Assembly: GCF_900101825.1 (NCBI RefSeq)
Contig: NZ_FNAG01000018.1
Coordinates: 9,230 to 42,662 of the forward strand
Source of the DNA: Aquimonas voraii
GTDB taxonomy: Bacteria; Pseudomonadota; Gammaproteobacteria; Xanthomonadales; Xanthomonadaceae
DNA length: 33,433 bases
Direction of reading: 5' to 3'
In this document: one piece after another, positions 15,155 through 25,049 of the stretch
Numbering within the stretch: position 1 is the stretch's first letter
How the letters are laid out: each line of letters starts with the position of its first letter
Program-made: the position numbers and the translations under genes
Notes under the pieces: generated by a model
What the model saw: the letters and a program-made list of their open reading frames with translations, nothing else
What the model was told of the DNA's origin: nothing
The model's database searches: none

Positions 15155-17626
15155 TCAGGCGGCCTGGTCCAGTCCCTTGGCCCGACGCCGCGCCATTGCG
15201 GCGGATTCGAGGTCAGCCGGATCGAAGTCATCGACACCGATCACATCCTCGACCAGCACCCGCACCTCGCGCAGCAGGTTGACCTCTTCCGCGCTCAGCA
15301 CGCCCTTCAGTCGCGCCTCGTTGAGCTGCTCGTCGGCATCCAGAGCGGTGATTTCGCCGGCCTTGATCGCCTTGACCAGCTTGCGCTCGACCGGCTCCGC
15401 CGCGATCACCCGCGGCAGGGCGGCGTTGACGCGTCCGGCCGGGTTGTTGTCGCAGGGCGTGGTGAACACGCCCTCGCACAGGCGATCGCGGGTGTCGGAC
15501 GGCGTCATCAGCAGGGCTGCGGCACGGTGACCCAGACGGTCCGAGGGCGCCTGCGCGCGGCGGCCCCAGGGGAAGACCAGCAGCCACAGCGCCCAGCCGA
15601 CCGGACGGATCGGGAAGTTGCGCAGCGCCGCCGACAGGGCAAGCTCGATCCGATGGTTGATGTCGAACATCGCCCAGGCCAGCAGGGGCTGATCGCCAGC
15701 GGGCTGGCCGTTGTCCTCATAGCGCTTCAGGATCGCCGAGCCGATGTAGAGCAGGCTGAGCACGTCGCCCAACCGCCCCGACAGGCTCTCCTTGAACTTG
15801 AGCTTGCCGCCGAGGGTGAGCATCGAGGTGTCGGCCACCAGCGCCAGGTTGGCCGAGTAGCGGTTCATGCGGCGATAGAAGCGGCGGGTGTAGGCGTCAC
15901 CCGGCACCAGGCCGATGCGCGCGCCGGTCAGGCCGAGGATCAGGCTGCGCGCCGCGTTCGAGATGGCGAAGCCGATGTGGCCGAACAGGGTGCGGTCGAA
16001 GTCCTTCAGCCGCGTCGCCGGGTCGGGATGCTGGGCCGCCTGCATCTCCTTCAGCACCCACGGATGGCAGCGGATTGCGCCCTGGCCGAAGATCATCATG
16101 CTGCGGGTGAGGATGTTGGCGCCCTCGACGGTGATCGAGATCGGCGAGCCCTGCCAGGCGCGGCCCAGGTAGTTGCGTGGGCCGAGGATGATGCCCTTGC
16201 CGCCGTGCACGTCCATCGCGTCCTTGATGATCTCGCGATAGGTCTCGGTGGCGTGGTACTTGGCGATCGCCGACGGCACCGAGGGCTTCTCGCCGCGATC
16301 GACGGCGGCGGCGGTGGATTCGGACAGCGCGCTGACCGCGTAGGCGCGGCCAGCAATGCGCGCCAGCGCTTCCTCGACGCCCTCGAAGCGGCCGATCGGC
16401 AAACCGAACTGCTTGCGGATACGCGCATAGGCGCCGGTCACCAGCGCGCCCATCTTGGCGCCGGCGGTGCCGGCCGAGGGCAGGGAAATCGCGCGGCCCA
16501 CCGACAGGCACTCGACCAGCATGCGCCAGCCCTCACCGATCATCTTCTCGCCGCCGATCAGGGCCGACAGCGGCAGGAACACGTCCTTGCCGCGGACCGG
16601 GCCGTTCTGGAAGGGCACGTTCAGCGGGAAGTGGCGGCGGCCGATGTCCAAGCCGGGCGTGCTGCGTGGGATCAGGGCCAGCGTGATGCCGCGATCCTTT
16701 TCGTCGCCCAGCAGGCCCTCGGGGTCATGCAGGCGGAAGGCGAGGCCCACCACGGTGGCAACCGGGGCAAGCGTGATGTAGCGCTTGTCGAAGGTGAGCC
16801 GCACGCCGACCACCTTGGCGCCTTCCCATTCGCCCTCGCAGACGATGCCGTAGTCGGGCAGTGAGGTGGCGTCCGAACCCGCCGACGGCCCGGTCAGCGC
16901 GAAGCAGGGAATCTCGCGGCCGTCGGCCAGGCGCGGCAGGTAGTGGTTCTTCTGCTCGTCGGTGCCGTAGTGGAGCAGCAGCTCGGCAGGGCCCAGCGAG
17001 TTCGGCACCGCGACGGTCGAGCCGAGCGTGGCCGAGGCCGAATTCAGCTTCTGCAGCACGCGCGAATGCGCCAGCGCCGAGAAGCCGAGGCCGCCGTATT
17101 CGCGGGGGATGATCATCCCGAAGAATTTGTGCTTCTTGAGGTAGTCCCAGACCTGCGGCGGCAGGTCGGCGCGCTCGTGGCTGACCTCCCAGTCGTTGGT
17201 CATCCGGCAGACCTCTTCGCAGGGACCGTTGAGGAAGGCCTGCTCCTCGGCCGTCAGTTCCGGCTTCGGCTGGGCCAGCAGCTGCTTCCACTTCGGCAGG
17301 CCCGAGAACAGCTCGCCTTCCCAGCCCACCGTGCCGGCTTCCAGCGCGGTTTTCTCGGTGTCCGAGAGCTGCGGCAGCATCTTCGTGTAGATCTTCAGCA
17401 GCGGTGCGGTGATCTTGTGGCGGCGGGTCGGCGTATGCAGCAGCGGCACAGCCACCGCGGCCAACAGCAGACCGGCGATGATCGTGGCGACGAGGCTGGC
17501 CTGCAGCAGCACGGCGACCACCAGGGCGGCCACGCTGAGCGCGGCCCAGGTCTTGAGGTTGGTTCGGAAGTAGGCCGCGGCGAGGCCGGCGACCAGCAGG
17601 GCGAGGAAGGGCAGCAGGATGCTCAT
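15155..17626 (-). CDS. fadE: FadE-type acyl-CoA dehydrogenase
   Basis: An 823-aa membrane-associated acyl-CoA dehydrogenase, close to the roughly 814 aa of E. coli FadE, catalysing the first oxidation of fatty acid beta-oxidation. Two hydrophobic segments open the protein (SILLPFLALLVAGLAAAYF, then WAALSVAALVVAVLLQASLVATIIAGLLLAAVAVPLL). The dehydrogenase domain follows, with IPREYGGLGFSA, FALTGPSAGSDA and MDVHGGKGIILGPRNYLGRAW, and a long C-terminal extension typical of FadE. ATG 17626 is chosen because GGAG lies 8 bases upstream and the membrane segment starts there; the longer upstream reading is atypical. The gene is divergent from a TetR regulator, which probably controls it. Confidence 0.93.
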   Translation of the reverse strand: MSILLPFLALLVAGLAAAYFRTNLKTWAALSVAALVVAVLLQASLVATIIAGLLLAAVAVPLLHTPTRRHKITAPLLKIYTKMLPQLSDTEKTALEAGTVGWEGELFSGLPKWKQLLAQPKPELTAEEQAFLNGPCEEVCRMTNDWEVSHERADLPPQVWDYLKKHKFFGMIIPREYGGLGFSALAHSRVLQKLNSASATLGSTVAVPNSLGPAELLLHYGTDEQKNHYLPRLADGREIPCFALTGPSAGSDATSLPDYGIVCEGEWEGAKVVGVRLTFDKRYITLAPVATVVGLAFRLHDPEGLLGDEKDRGITLALIPRSTPGLDIGRRHFPLNVPFQNGPVRGKDVFLPLSALIGGEKMIGEGWRMLVECLSVGRAISLPSAGTAGAKMGALVTGAYARIRKQFGLPIGRFEGVEEALARIAGRAYAVSALSESTAAAVDRGEKPSVPSAIAKYHATETYREIIKDAMDVHGGKGIILGPRNYLGRAWQGSPISITVEGANILTRSMMIFGQGAIRCHPWVLKEMQAAQHPDPATRLKDFDRTLFGHIGFAISNAARSLILGLTGARIGLVPGDAYTRRFYRRMNRYSANLALVADTSMLTLGGKLKFKESLSGRLGDVLSLLYIGSAILKRYEDNGQPAGDQPLLAWAMFDINHRIELALSAALRNFPIRPVGWALWLLVFPWGRRAQAPSDRLGHRAAALLMTPSDTRDRLCEGVFTTPCDNNPAGRVNAALPRVIAAEPVERKLVKAIKAGEITALDADEQLNEARLKGVLSAEEVNLLREVRVLVEDVIGVDDFDPADLESAAMARRRAKGLDQAA

Positions 17627-17747
17627 GACGGGGCTCCGTTGCGATCCGGTGCGGGTGGGGAGAGCGGACAGCGAGGGTCTGCACACTATCCGCGCGCATT
17701 CGAGTCCTGGCACCAGAGCCGGGTTCGAAGCGCGCGGGCGGAAAACC

Positions 17748-17798
17748 GTACTGGCGAGTATGTTCGGCCGTCGTGCAGGAATCAATACGCCTACGTAT
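17748..17798. promoter_or_regulatory. Two candidate TetR-type operators between fadE and the regulator
   Basis: GTACTGGCGAGTAT (17748-17761) and ATACGCCTACGTAT (17785-17798) are 14-base near or perfect palindromes sharing TAC-N6-GTAT, with centres 37 bp apart. They lie in the divergent gap between fadE and the TetR gene, where an operator for an acyl-CoA- or fatty-acid-responsive repressor would be expected. The match was found by eye only. Confidence 0.42.
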
Positions 17799-17870
17799 GG
17801 GCTTCGTGAAATGCCTTAGCACATTGATTCGCGTGCGGAAAATCCGGCATGGCCGGGCACGGCCGTGGAT

Positions 17871-17906
17871 TTGCAAGGTTCGGGCCGCCCGCTACACTCC
17901 CCACGA
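17871..17906 (+). promoter_or_regulatory. Promoter of the TetR gene, apparent leaderless start
   Basis: TTGCAA (17871-17876), a 16-base spacer and TACACT (17893-17898) are followed by seven bases and then ATG 17906. Transcription would start at the initiation codon, and no Shine-Dalgarno sequence is present. The spacing equals that at rsgA. Confidence 0.5.
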
Positions 17907-18490
17907 TGAACGCCCCCTCCAAGAAAGCCGACAAGGCGCCGCGGCTGTCGGCGAACGACTGGGCCCAGGGTGCCCTGGACCTGATTGCCGAGCAGGGCGT
18001 CGCCGCGGTGGCCGTCGAGCCGCTGGCGCGTCGTCTGGGCGTCACCAAGGGCAGCTTCTACTGGCACTTCCCCTCGCGTGAAGCCCTGCTGCGGGCCGCG
18101 CTTGAGCGCTGGGAGCAGCGCGAGCTGGAGGAGGTCTTCGCCCAGCTTGAAGGTATCGAGGATCCACGCAACCGCCTGGAGCAGCTGTTCCGTCTGGTTG
18201 GTACCCAGACCGCATCGCACGCCATCTACTCCGAACTGCTGAAAGCAATGGATCACGCCGTTGTGCAGCCGGTGATGCAGCGGGTTTCCGCGCGGCGCAT
18301 GGATTGGCTGACCCTCGCCTACCGCCAAGTCGGGCTGCCGCGCGTCGAGGCGCAGCATCGCGCGCGCCTCACCTACGCCGCCTACGTGGGTTTCCTGCAG
18401 CTGTCGCTGCAATTGGGTCAGCCGCGCATGCGCCACGAAGAGTTCGACGAGTACCTGGCCCACGTCATGTCGACCCTGATTCCCGGCTGA
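17906..18490 (+). CDS. TetR-family transcriptional regulator
   Basis: A 194-aa TetR-type repressor. The N-terminal helix-turn-helix spans about residues 17-65: ALDLIAEQGVAAVAVEPLARRLGVTKGSFYWHFPSREALL, where the GVTKGSFYWHF recognition segment is classic. The C-terminal part (about 70-194) is helical and would bind a ligand, possibly an acyl-CoA given the divergent fadE; that is inference. ATG 17906 is directly behind a -10 box, so the message seems leaderless. Two matched palindromes in the 279-bp divergent region are candidate operators for autoregulation and control of fadE. Confidence 0.88.
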   Translation: MNAPSKKADKAPRLSANDWAQGALDLIAEQGVAAVAVEPLARRLGVTKGSFYWHFPSREALLRAALERWEQRELEEVFAQLEGIEDPRNRLEQLFRLVGTQTASHAIYSELLKAMDHAVVQPVMQRVSARRMDWLTLAYRQVGLPRVEAQHRARLTYAAYVGFLQLSLQLGQPRMRHEEFDEYLAHVMSTLIPG

Positions 18491-18679
18491 GCCAGCCGCC
18501 GCAGCCGAATTTTGCTCAGCCACTGAATCAGTTGGCGCATCCATCGGGTGGCTGCGCGCGGATGCCAGCGTGCAGTGTGGCCCTTCGCCATCGCGCCCGA
18601 AGTCTCGAAAATCCAGTGCTGGCAAGCATGACACGGGTTTCCAGGGGGGTTGGATCCGGACACTGGACTGCCATTGGAC

Positions 18680-18708
18680 TTGTTCACCCGCACTGGTCTG
18701 GCTATGGT
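18680..18708 (+). promoter_or_regulatory. Weak candidate promoter of pckG
   Basis: TTGTTC (18680-18685), a 17-base spacer and TATGGT (18703-18708) lie 72 bases upstream of the PEP carboxykinase ATG. The rest of 18491-18780 shows no gene or clear repeat. Confidence 0.3.
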
Positions 18709-18780
18709 CTGCTGCCCGAACCGGCCGCTGCCCGGCGGTCACCGCGACGGTGACCCGGCGGCCGTCCATGGAGCCCTTGC

Positions 18781-20541
<1,761 letters not shown>

Positions 20542-20547
20542 GAGCGC

Positions 20548-20586
20548 TGCCACCCCGCCGATGCCCAAAGCATCGGCGGGGTGGCA
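20548..20586. terminator. Strong bidirectional hairpin between pckG and the next gene
   Basis: Perfect 17-base arms (20548-20564, 20570-20586) with a 5-base loop lie seven bases after the pckG stop and 51 bases beyond the end of the convergent minus-strand gene. T-runs are poor on both sides, yet stem length and GC content make it the best terminator-like structure in the window. Confidence 0.75.
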
Positions 20587-20637
20587 GGTTCTGAAGAAGC
20601 TGTGCTATCGGGAAGCGCCCGTAACGCGGATGCCGGG

Positions 20638-21576
20638 TTACAGATCCTGCTGGTAGCGCACGTAAGGCACGCGGCCGGCGGTTTCTTCGACGGGCGGCAG
20701 CTCGCGCAGCGGCCAGTTCCGGGTGTCGCCGCGGCTCCAGTACTGGGTGGCGCCGACGGTCAACTCGCCGCGCCAAGGCGTGCGCCAGGTGATGCCCAGG
20801 TCGAGGCTGTTCAGCACGCCGGGCAGGCCACGCAGTTCGAGCGAGCGCGCGCTGAGCGTGCTGCTGAGCGCGCCGCTGCCGGCTGAGAAGCTGAGCGCGT
20901 CGCTCTCGAACACGGGCACGGGGATGCCCCAAAGGTCGACCGTCCTGCCCTGGCTGCGCAAATTCTGGCCCTCGATGCGCAGCCAGCCGCCCTCGCCCAG
21001 CTCGAAGCCCAAGCCGAAGCTCAGCCGCTGAGCATGGCCCGAAGTCGGCAGCGCGAGGTGCAGGGGCGTGGCCTCGGACAATCCCGGCAGTCCGGGCCAT
21101 AGGCTGGGCGCTGCGCCGAACCGCTGCGGCTGTTGCACGCTGAGCCAGGCCAAGCCGTAGTTCACATCGATGCCCGCGCGTTCAATGAACCAGGCGCCGG
21201 ACAGGCCGACGCCGTTGCCGTAGCCGGGCAGGGTGGTGGCATCGAGTTCAAGGCGAGCGAGCATGCATTGCTCGCTGAGTCCGATCGCACCGGCACCGCC
21301 GCGATCGCAGAGGATGGCGAGACCGGGCTGGCTGGGCGACAGGCCCAGCCCCGAGAAGCCGCGCTCCGCTGCCGGGCCGCGCACCGGACGCTGGCTGTCG
21401 TGCCCCAGCGCGCTTGCCACACCGAGCAGGCGATCCAGCAAGGAGGCATCGTTCTGGCTGGGCTCGGTGCCAAGCAGAAGAGCGCCATCGGTGGCGTCCG
21501 ACGCAGACGCCGTCAGGCAGGCCAACGCCGACCCGAAGGCCAGTGCGAGCGTGAGAGCGGAGCGGCGAGAAGTCAT
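20638..21576 (-). CDS. Exported, possibly outer-membrane beta-barrel protein of unknown function
   Basis: A 312-aa protein with a signal peptide (TSRRSALTLALAFGSALACLTASA, cleavage near residue 25). The mature part is rich in Gly, Ser and alternating hydrophobics, for example LSFGLGFELGEGGWLRIEGQ, FSAGSGALSSTLSARSLEL and LDLGITWRTPWRGELTVGATQYW, which read like amphipathic beta-strands of a small barrel. The terminal residues VPYVRYQQDL lack a clear C-terminal Phe. ATG 21576 was chosen because the signal peptide starts there; the longer frame adds 37 unlike residues. No family was recognised. It is convergent with pckG and shares its terminator region. Confidence 0.65.
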   Translation of the reverse strand: MTSRRSALTLALAFGSALACLTASASDATDGALLLGTEPSQNDASLLDRLLGVASALGHDSQRPVRGPAAERGFSGLGLSPSQPGLAILCDRGGAGAIGLSEQCMLARLELDATTLPGYGNGVGLSGAWFIERAGIDVNYGLAWLSVQQPQRFGAAPSLWPGLPGLSEATPLHLALPTSGHAQRLSFGLGFELGEGGWLRIEGQNLRSQGRTVDLWGIPVPVFESDALSFSAGSGALSSTLSARSLELRGLPGVLNSLDLGITWRTPWRGELTVGATQYWSRGDTRNWPLRELPPVEETAGRVPYVRYQQDL

Positions 21577-21934
21577 GGTAATCGCGTGGCGAACTGGTTT
21601 TCGCTGAAGAGTCGCAGTGATCGTTTCGAGCGGCGTAAGGCTGGTGGCCACGACCGTGCGCGGCGCAGGGCGTTCCCACGCGCACAAAGTTTAACGCGAC
21701 GCTAACTTCCGCGAAACGGTACAGGCAGGGCATGCCCGCGCAGCGTGAGCCGTGGGGCGGTTCGGTGGCCTTCATGCCCTGTTCCAATTGTGGCGACATG
21801 GTGAAATGCCCGCATAATCGCCCGGTCGGACGCTTCGCCTCTCTGGGCGGGGTCCAGGCAGCAGGGGCGCGACGCCGGTCCACGGCCGGCGGCGCGCGAC
21901 GATTCAAGCTTTCGAAGGCGTACCAGCCCCGCCC
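21577..21934. other. Divergent intergenic region, no gene seen
   Basis: This 358-bp region separates the exported protein (minus strand) from the c-di-GMP enzyme (plus strand). A CATAAT at 21813-21818 could be a -10 for the latter, leaving a leader of about 110 bases with a CGCCGG...CCGGCG hairpin, but no good -35 accompanies it. Nothing else is supported. Confidence 0.4.
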
Positions 21935-24928
21935 ATGGCTTCCTGGAAAGGCGCAGAAGACCTCGACGGGGACACCGCTGCCCTGGCCGGGGTGCATGCT
22001 GAGACCCCGGTGCACGGCGCCGGGCTCGAGGAGGTCCTGCTGAGAGCGCTGGAGACCCTCAGCGATGGCCGCGCCTCGCTGCGCCTCGGCCTGCGCTGCC
22101 TGGGCGATGCCTCGCTGCGCGCTGAGGCCCATCTGCCTGGCTTGGCGCTCCCTGAACCAAGCCCCTCCATGTCAGCTGTGCAGCGCATCGAGTGGACGCT
22201 GGCCGGCCTGCCCGGGGCGCCGGTGCTTCTCAACCTCAGCTGGGCAGAGGGGCAGGCGCCCCAGCCTTTCGAGATGGAGGCTCTGGAGCGCATCCTGCGC
22301 GCAGGCCTGCCGGCGGCACTTGAAGTGGAGCGACTGCAGAGCGCGCTGGAGCGCCTCGCCGAGGCCGAGCGTCTTCAGCGCGCCCTGTTCTCGATCGCCG
22401 ACCTCGCCAGCGCCGAGGGCGATGCCGGAGAACTCATCGCCGGCGTACATGCCATTCTCGCGGGCTTGATGTACGCCGAGAACTTCTACATCGCTCTGCT
22501 TGATGATGCCCAGGACACACTGGTCTTCCCCTACTTCCGTGACGGCGTGGACAGTGAAGGGCCGCCGATCGGCAGGCCGATCCCGCGCGAGGAGTACCGG
22601 GGTTCTCTGACCGACGAGGTGTTCAGATCCGGGCGTCCGCTGATGGGCGATGCAGCCCAACTGCTGCGGGCGATTGGCAGGCCCGAGCGTGCCTCCAGCT
22701 TCGGCCCGCTCTCGCTTGATTGGCTGGGCGTTCCGCTGATGCGGGGCGGCGAGGTTTTCGGGGTGGTGGTGGTGCAGAGCTACGACCCCGAGCAGCGCTA
22801 CAGTGAGCGCGAACGCGCGCTGCTGAGTTACGTGGCCCAGCACATCGCCACCGCGCTTGAGCGCAAGCTTGTGCACGATGACTTGGAGCGTCGCGTCGCC
22901 CAGCGCACCGATGAACTGCGCGAAGCGAACGAGGCCCTGCGGGCGGAGATCGAGGAGCGCCAGCGCGCCGACCGACTGCAGGCTGCGCTGTTCAGAATCG
23001 CCGAACTGGGGTCCTCGGGTGGCAGCCTGGAGGACTTCTTCGGCGCGGTGCATCGGGTCATCGGCGAACTGCTGTTCGCCGAGAATTTCTACATCGCCTT
23101 GCACGATGCCGAGCAGGACCTGATCAGCTTTCCCTACTCGGTCGACCAGCATGACCGGCGAAGGCCGACCCGGAGAATGGCGCGCGGCATGACCGAATAC
23201 GTGCTGCGCACTGGCCGTCCCATCCTGCTCGACCGCGCGGGAATGGCAGTGCTGGCAGAGCGTGGCGAGGTTGAGGCTTCGGGCACCCAGGCGCAGATCT
23301 GGTTGGGGGTGCCCCTGACCTGCGCCAACACGACGGTTGGCGTACTCGCGGTGCAGAGCTACGACGATGCACTGGGCTACCAGCCGCGCGACCAGGAACT
23401 GCTGACCTTCGTCTCCTACCACGTGGCCAATGCACTGGAACGCAAGCGCGCCACCGATTCGCTGCGCCAGGCCTATGCTGAGCTGGAGCGCCGGGTCGAG
23501 CAGCGGACCGAAGCACTGTTCGAAGCCAACCGCGACCTCCGCCAGCAGATCACCGAGCGCGAGCGCATCGAGTGGCAGCTGAAGCATGCCGCCTTGCACG
23601 ATGCGCTGACCGGCCTGCCCAACCGCAGCTATCTGATGACCCGGCTGGACGAGGCGCTGCTGCGCTATGCGGCCAATCGCAGCGACTGCTTCGCGGTGCT
23701 GTTCCTCGACCTTGACCGCTTCAAGGTGGTGAATGACTCCGTCGGCCATCTCGTCGGCGACGAGCTGCTGAAGGAGGCAGGCGCGCGCATCGCCGCCAGT
23801 GTTGGCCGCCGCGGCACCATCGCGCGCCTAGGCGGCGATGAGTTCGCGATTCTCATCGAGGGCGTCGAGGCCGAGGCCGAGGCCAGCGAGGCGGCCGCGC
23901 GCATCATCGATGCCATGGAGATGCCGATCCGCGCCGGCGGCAAGGAACTCTACAGCTCGGTGAGCATCGGCATCGCCCTGGCCCAGCCGCACTACCGTAC
24001 TGCCGCCGAGCTGCTACGTGACGCCGATGTCGCCCTGTACCGGGCGAAAGCCAATGGTCGCCGCCGATTCGAGCTGTTCGACGAGGCCCTGCGCCGCGAG
24101 GCCCTGCTGCAGCTGGAGCTGGAGGGCAACCTGCGGCGTGCTCTCGTGCGCAGCGAGTTCGAGCCGGTGTTCCAGCCGATCCTGGACCTTGAAAGTGGCG
24201 CCATTGCAGGTTACGAGGCACTGCTGCGCTGGCGCCACCCGCAGCGTGGCCTGCTTGCGCCGTCCGATTTCCTGGGCCAGGCCGAAGAATCGGGTTTGTT
24301 GGAGGCGATCGACTGGCAAATCTATGAGCTGGTGTTTGCCCAGGCTTGGCAGCTCGTCGCCCAGGGCGGCTACGTCAGCATCAACGTCGGCGCGCGCCAC
24401 TTGCGCTCCGCGCAGTTCGTGCCGGAGATCGCGCGCCTGCTCGCGCGCTACGGTTTGCCGCCGCAGCGCCTGCGCATCGAGGTCACGGAGCGCAGCCTGT
24501 TCGAGCAGCCGGAGCTCGCGCGCGAGCTGTTCCGCGAGCTGCGTGCGCTCGGGGTGTCGCTGGCGCTGGACGATTTCGGGACTGGCTACTCGTCGCTCAG
24601 CTATCTTCATCAGTTCCCCCTGCAGGTGCTGAAGATCGACCGCAGCTTCGTCGAGGCCGCAGACCAGGGCGAGCCGGGCAATGCGCTGGCTGTGCTGCGC
24701 GCCATCTGTGCGTTGGGCTCGTCCCTGGGCATGGAGGTGGTGGCCGAGGGCATCGAATCCGAGGCGCAGCTTGCGCGCGTGCGTGAACTCGGCTGCCGAT
24801 ACGGCCAAGGTTATCTGCTCGGGCTGCCGCAGCCGGTATGCTTGATCGCGCCACCGGCGGCGTCAGCTGCCACCGAGGCAGAGTCGTCGCTGTCGCCTGC
24901 TGCGCTCGCTGAGCGCGTTGCCTCTTGA
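21935..24928 (+). CDS. GAF-GAF-GGDEF-EAL cyclic-di-GMP enzyme
   Basis: A 997-aa cytoplasmic, multi-domain c-di-GMP protein with no membrane span. In order: an unrecognised N-terminus (1-115), a coiled coil, GAF1 (about 150-310, with AENFYIALLDD), a coiled coil (about 312-340), GAF2 (about 345-500, with AENFYIALHDA), a coiled coil, GGDEF (about 545-715; intact GGDEF at 633-637), and EAL (about 730-985; EAL at 761-763). The EAL domain keeps the expected catalytic residues (SINVGARHL, EVTERSLF, DDFGTGYSSL, LKIDRSF, AEGIES, GQGYLLG), so both synthesis and hydrolysis are possible. The RxxD inhibitory site before GGDEF is absent. GAF ligands are unknown. The ATG has no clear ribosome binding site. 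Confidence 0.93.
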   Translation: MASWKGAEDLDGDTAALAGVHAETPVHGAGLEEVLLRALETLSDGRASLRLGLRCLGDASLRAEAHLPGLALPEPSPSMSAVQRIEWTLAGLPGAPVLLNLSWAEGQAPQPFEMEALERILRAGLPAALEVERLQSALERLAEAERLQRALFSIADLASAEGDAGELIAGVHAILAGLMYAENFYIALLDDAQDTLVFPYFRDGVDSEGPPIGRPIPREEYRGSLTDEVFRSGRPLMGDAAQLLRAIGRPERASSFGPLSLDWLGVPLMRGGEVFGVVVVQSYDPEQRYSERERALLSYVAQHIATALERKLVHDDLERRVAQRTDELREANEALRAEIEERQRADRLQAALFRIAELGSSGGSLEDFFGAVHRVIGELLFAENFYIALHDAEQDLISFPYSVDQHDRRRPTRRMARGMTEYVLRTGRPILLDRAGMAVLAERGEVEASGTQAQIWLGVPLTCANTTVGVLAVQSYDDALGYQPRDQELLTFVSYHVANALERKRATDSLRQAYAELERRVEQRTEALFEANRDLRQQITERERIEWQLKHAALHDALTGLPNRSYLMTRLDEALLRYAANRSDCFAVLFLDLDRFKVVNDSVGHLVGDELLKEAGARIAASVGRRGTIARLGGDEFAILIEGVEAEAEASEAAARIIDAMEMPIRAGGKELYSSVSIGIALAQPHYRTAAELLRDADVALYRAKANGRRRFELFDEALRREALLQLELEGNLRRALVRSEFEPVFQPILDLESGAIAGYEALLRWRHPQRGLLAPSDFLGQAEESGLLEAIDWQIYELVFAQAWQLVAQGGYVSINVGARHLRSAQFVPEIARLLARYGLPPQRLRIEVTERSLFEQPELARELFRELRALGVSLALDDFGTGYSSLSYLHQFPLQVLKIDRSFVEAADQGEPGNALAVLRAICALGSSLGMEVVAEGIESEAQLARVRELGCRYGQGYLLGLPQPVCLIAPPAASAATEAESSLSPAALAERVAS

Positions 24929-25049
24929 GCGCGCGATCCGGGCGCGCTCGCGGATAGGCCATCTCGGCTCGGCTGTGGTGTCGCGTTCATTTCCCGGGCG
25001 CGCTGCGCTAGCGTGCGCCGCGGCACAGCCCATCCATCGCGGAGCTCTG

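Noticed and set aside
15056-16864. A 602-aa frame opposite fadE.
   Set aside because: Shadow of fadE: His/Gln/Arg-rich, with no motifs.
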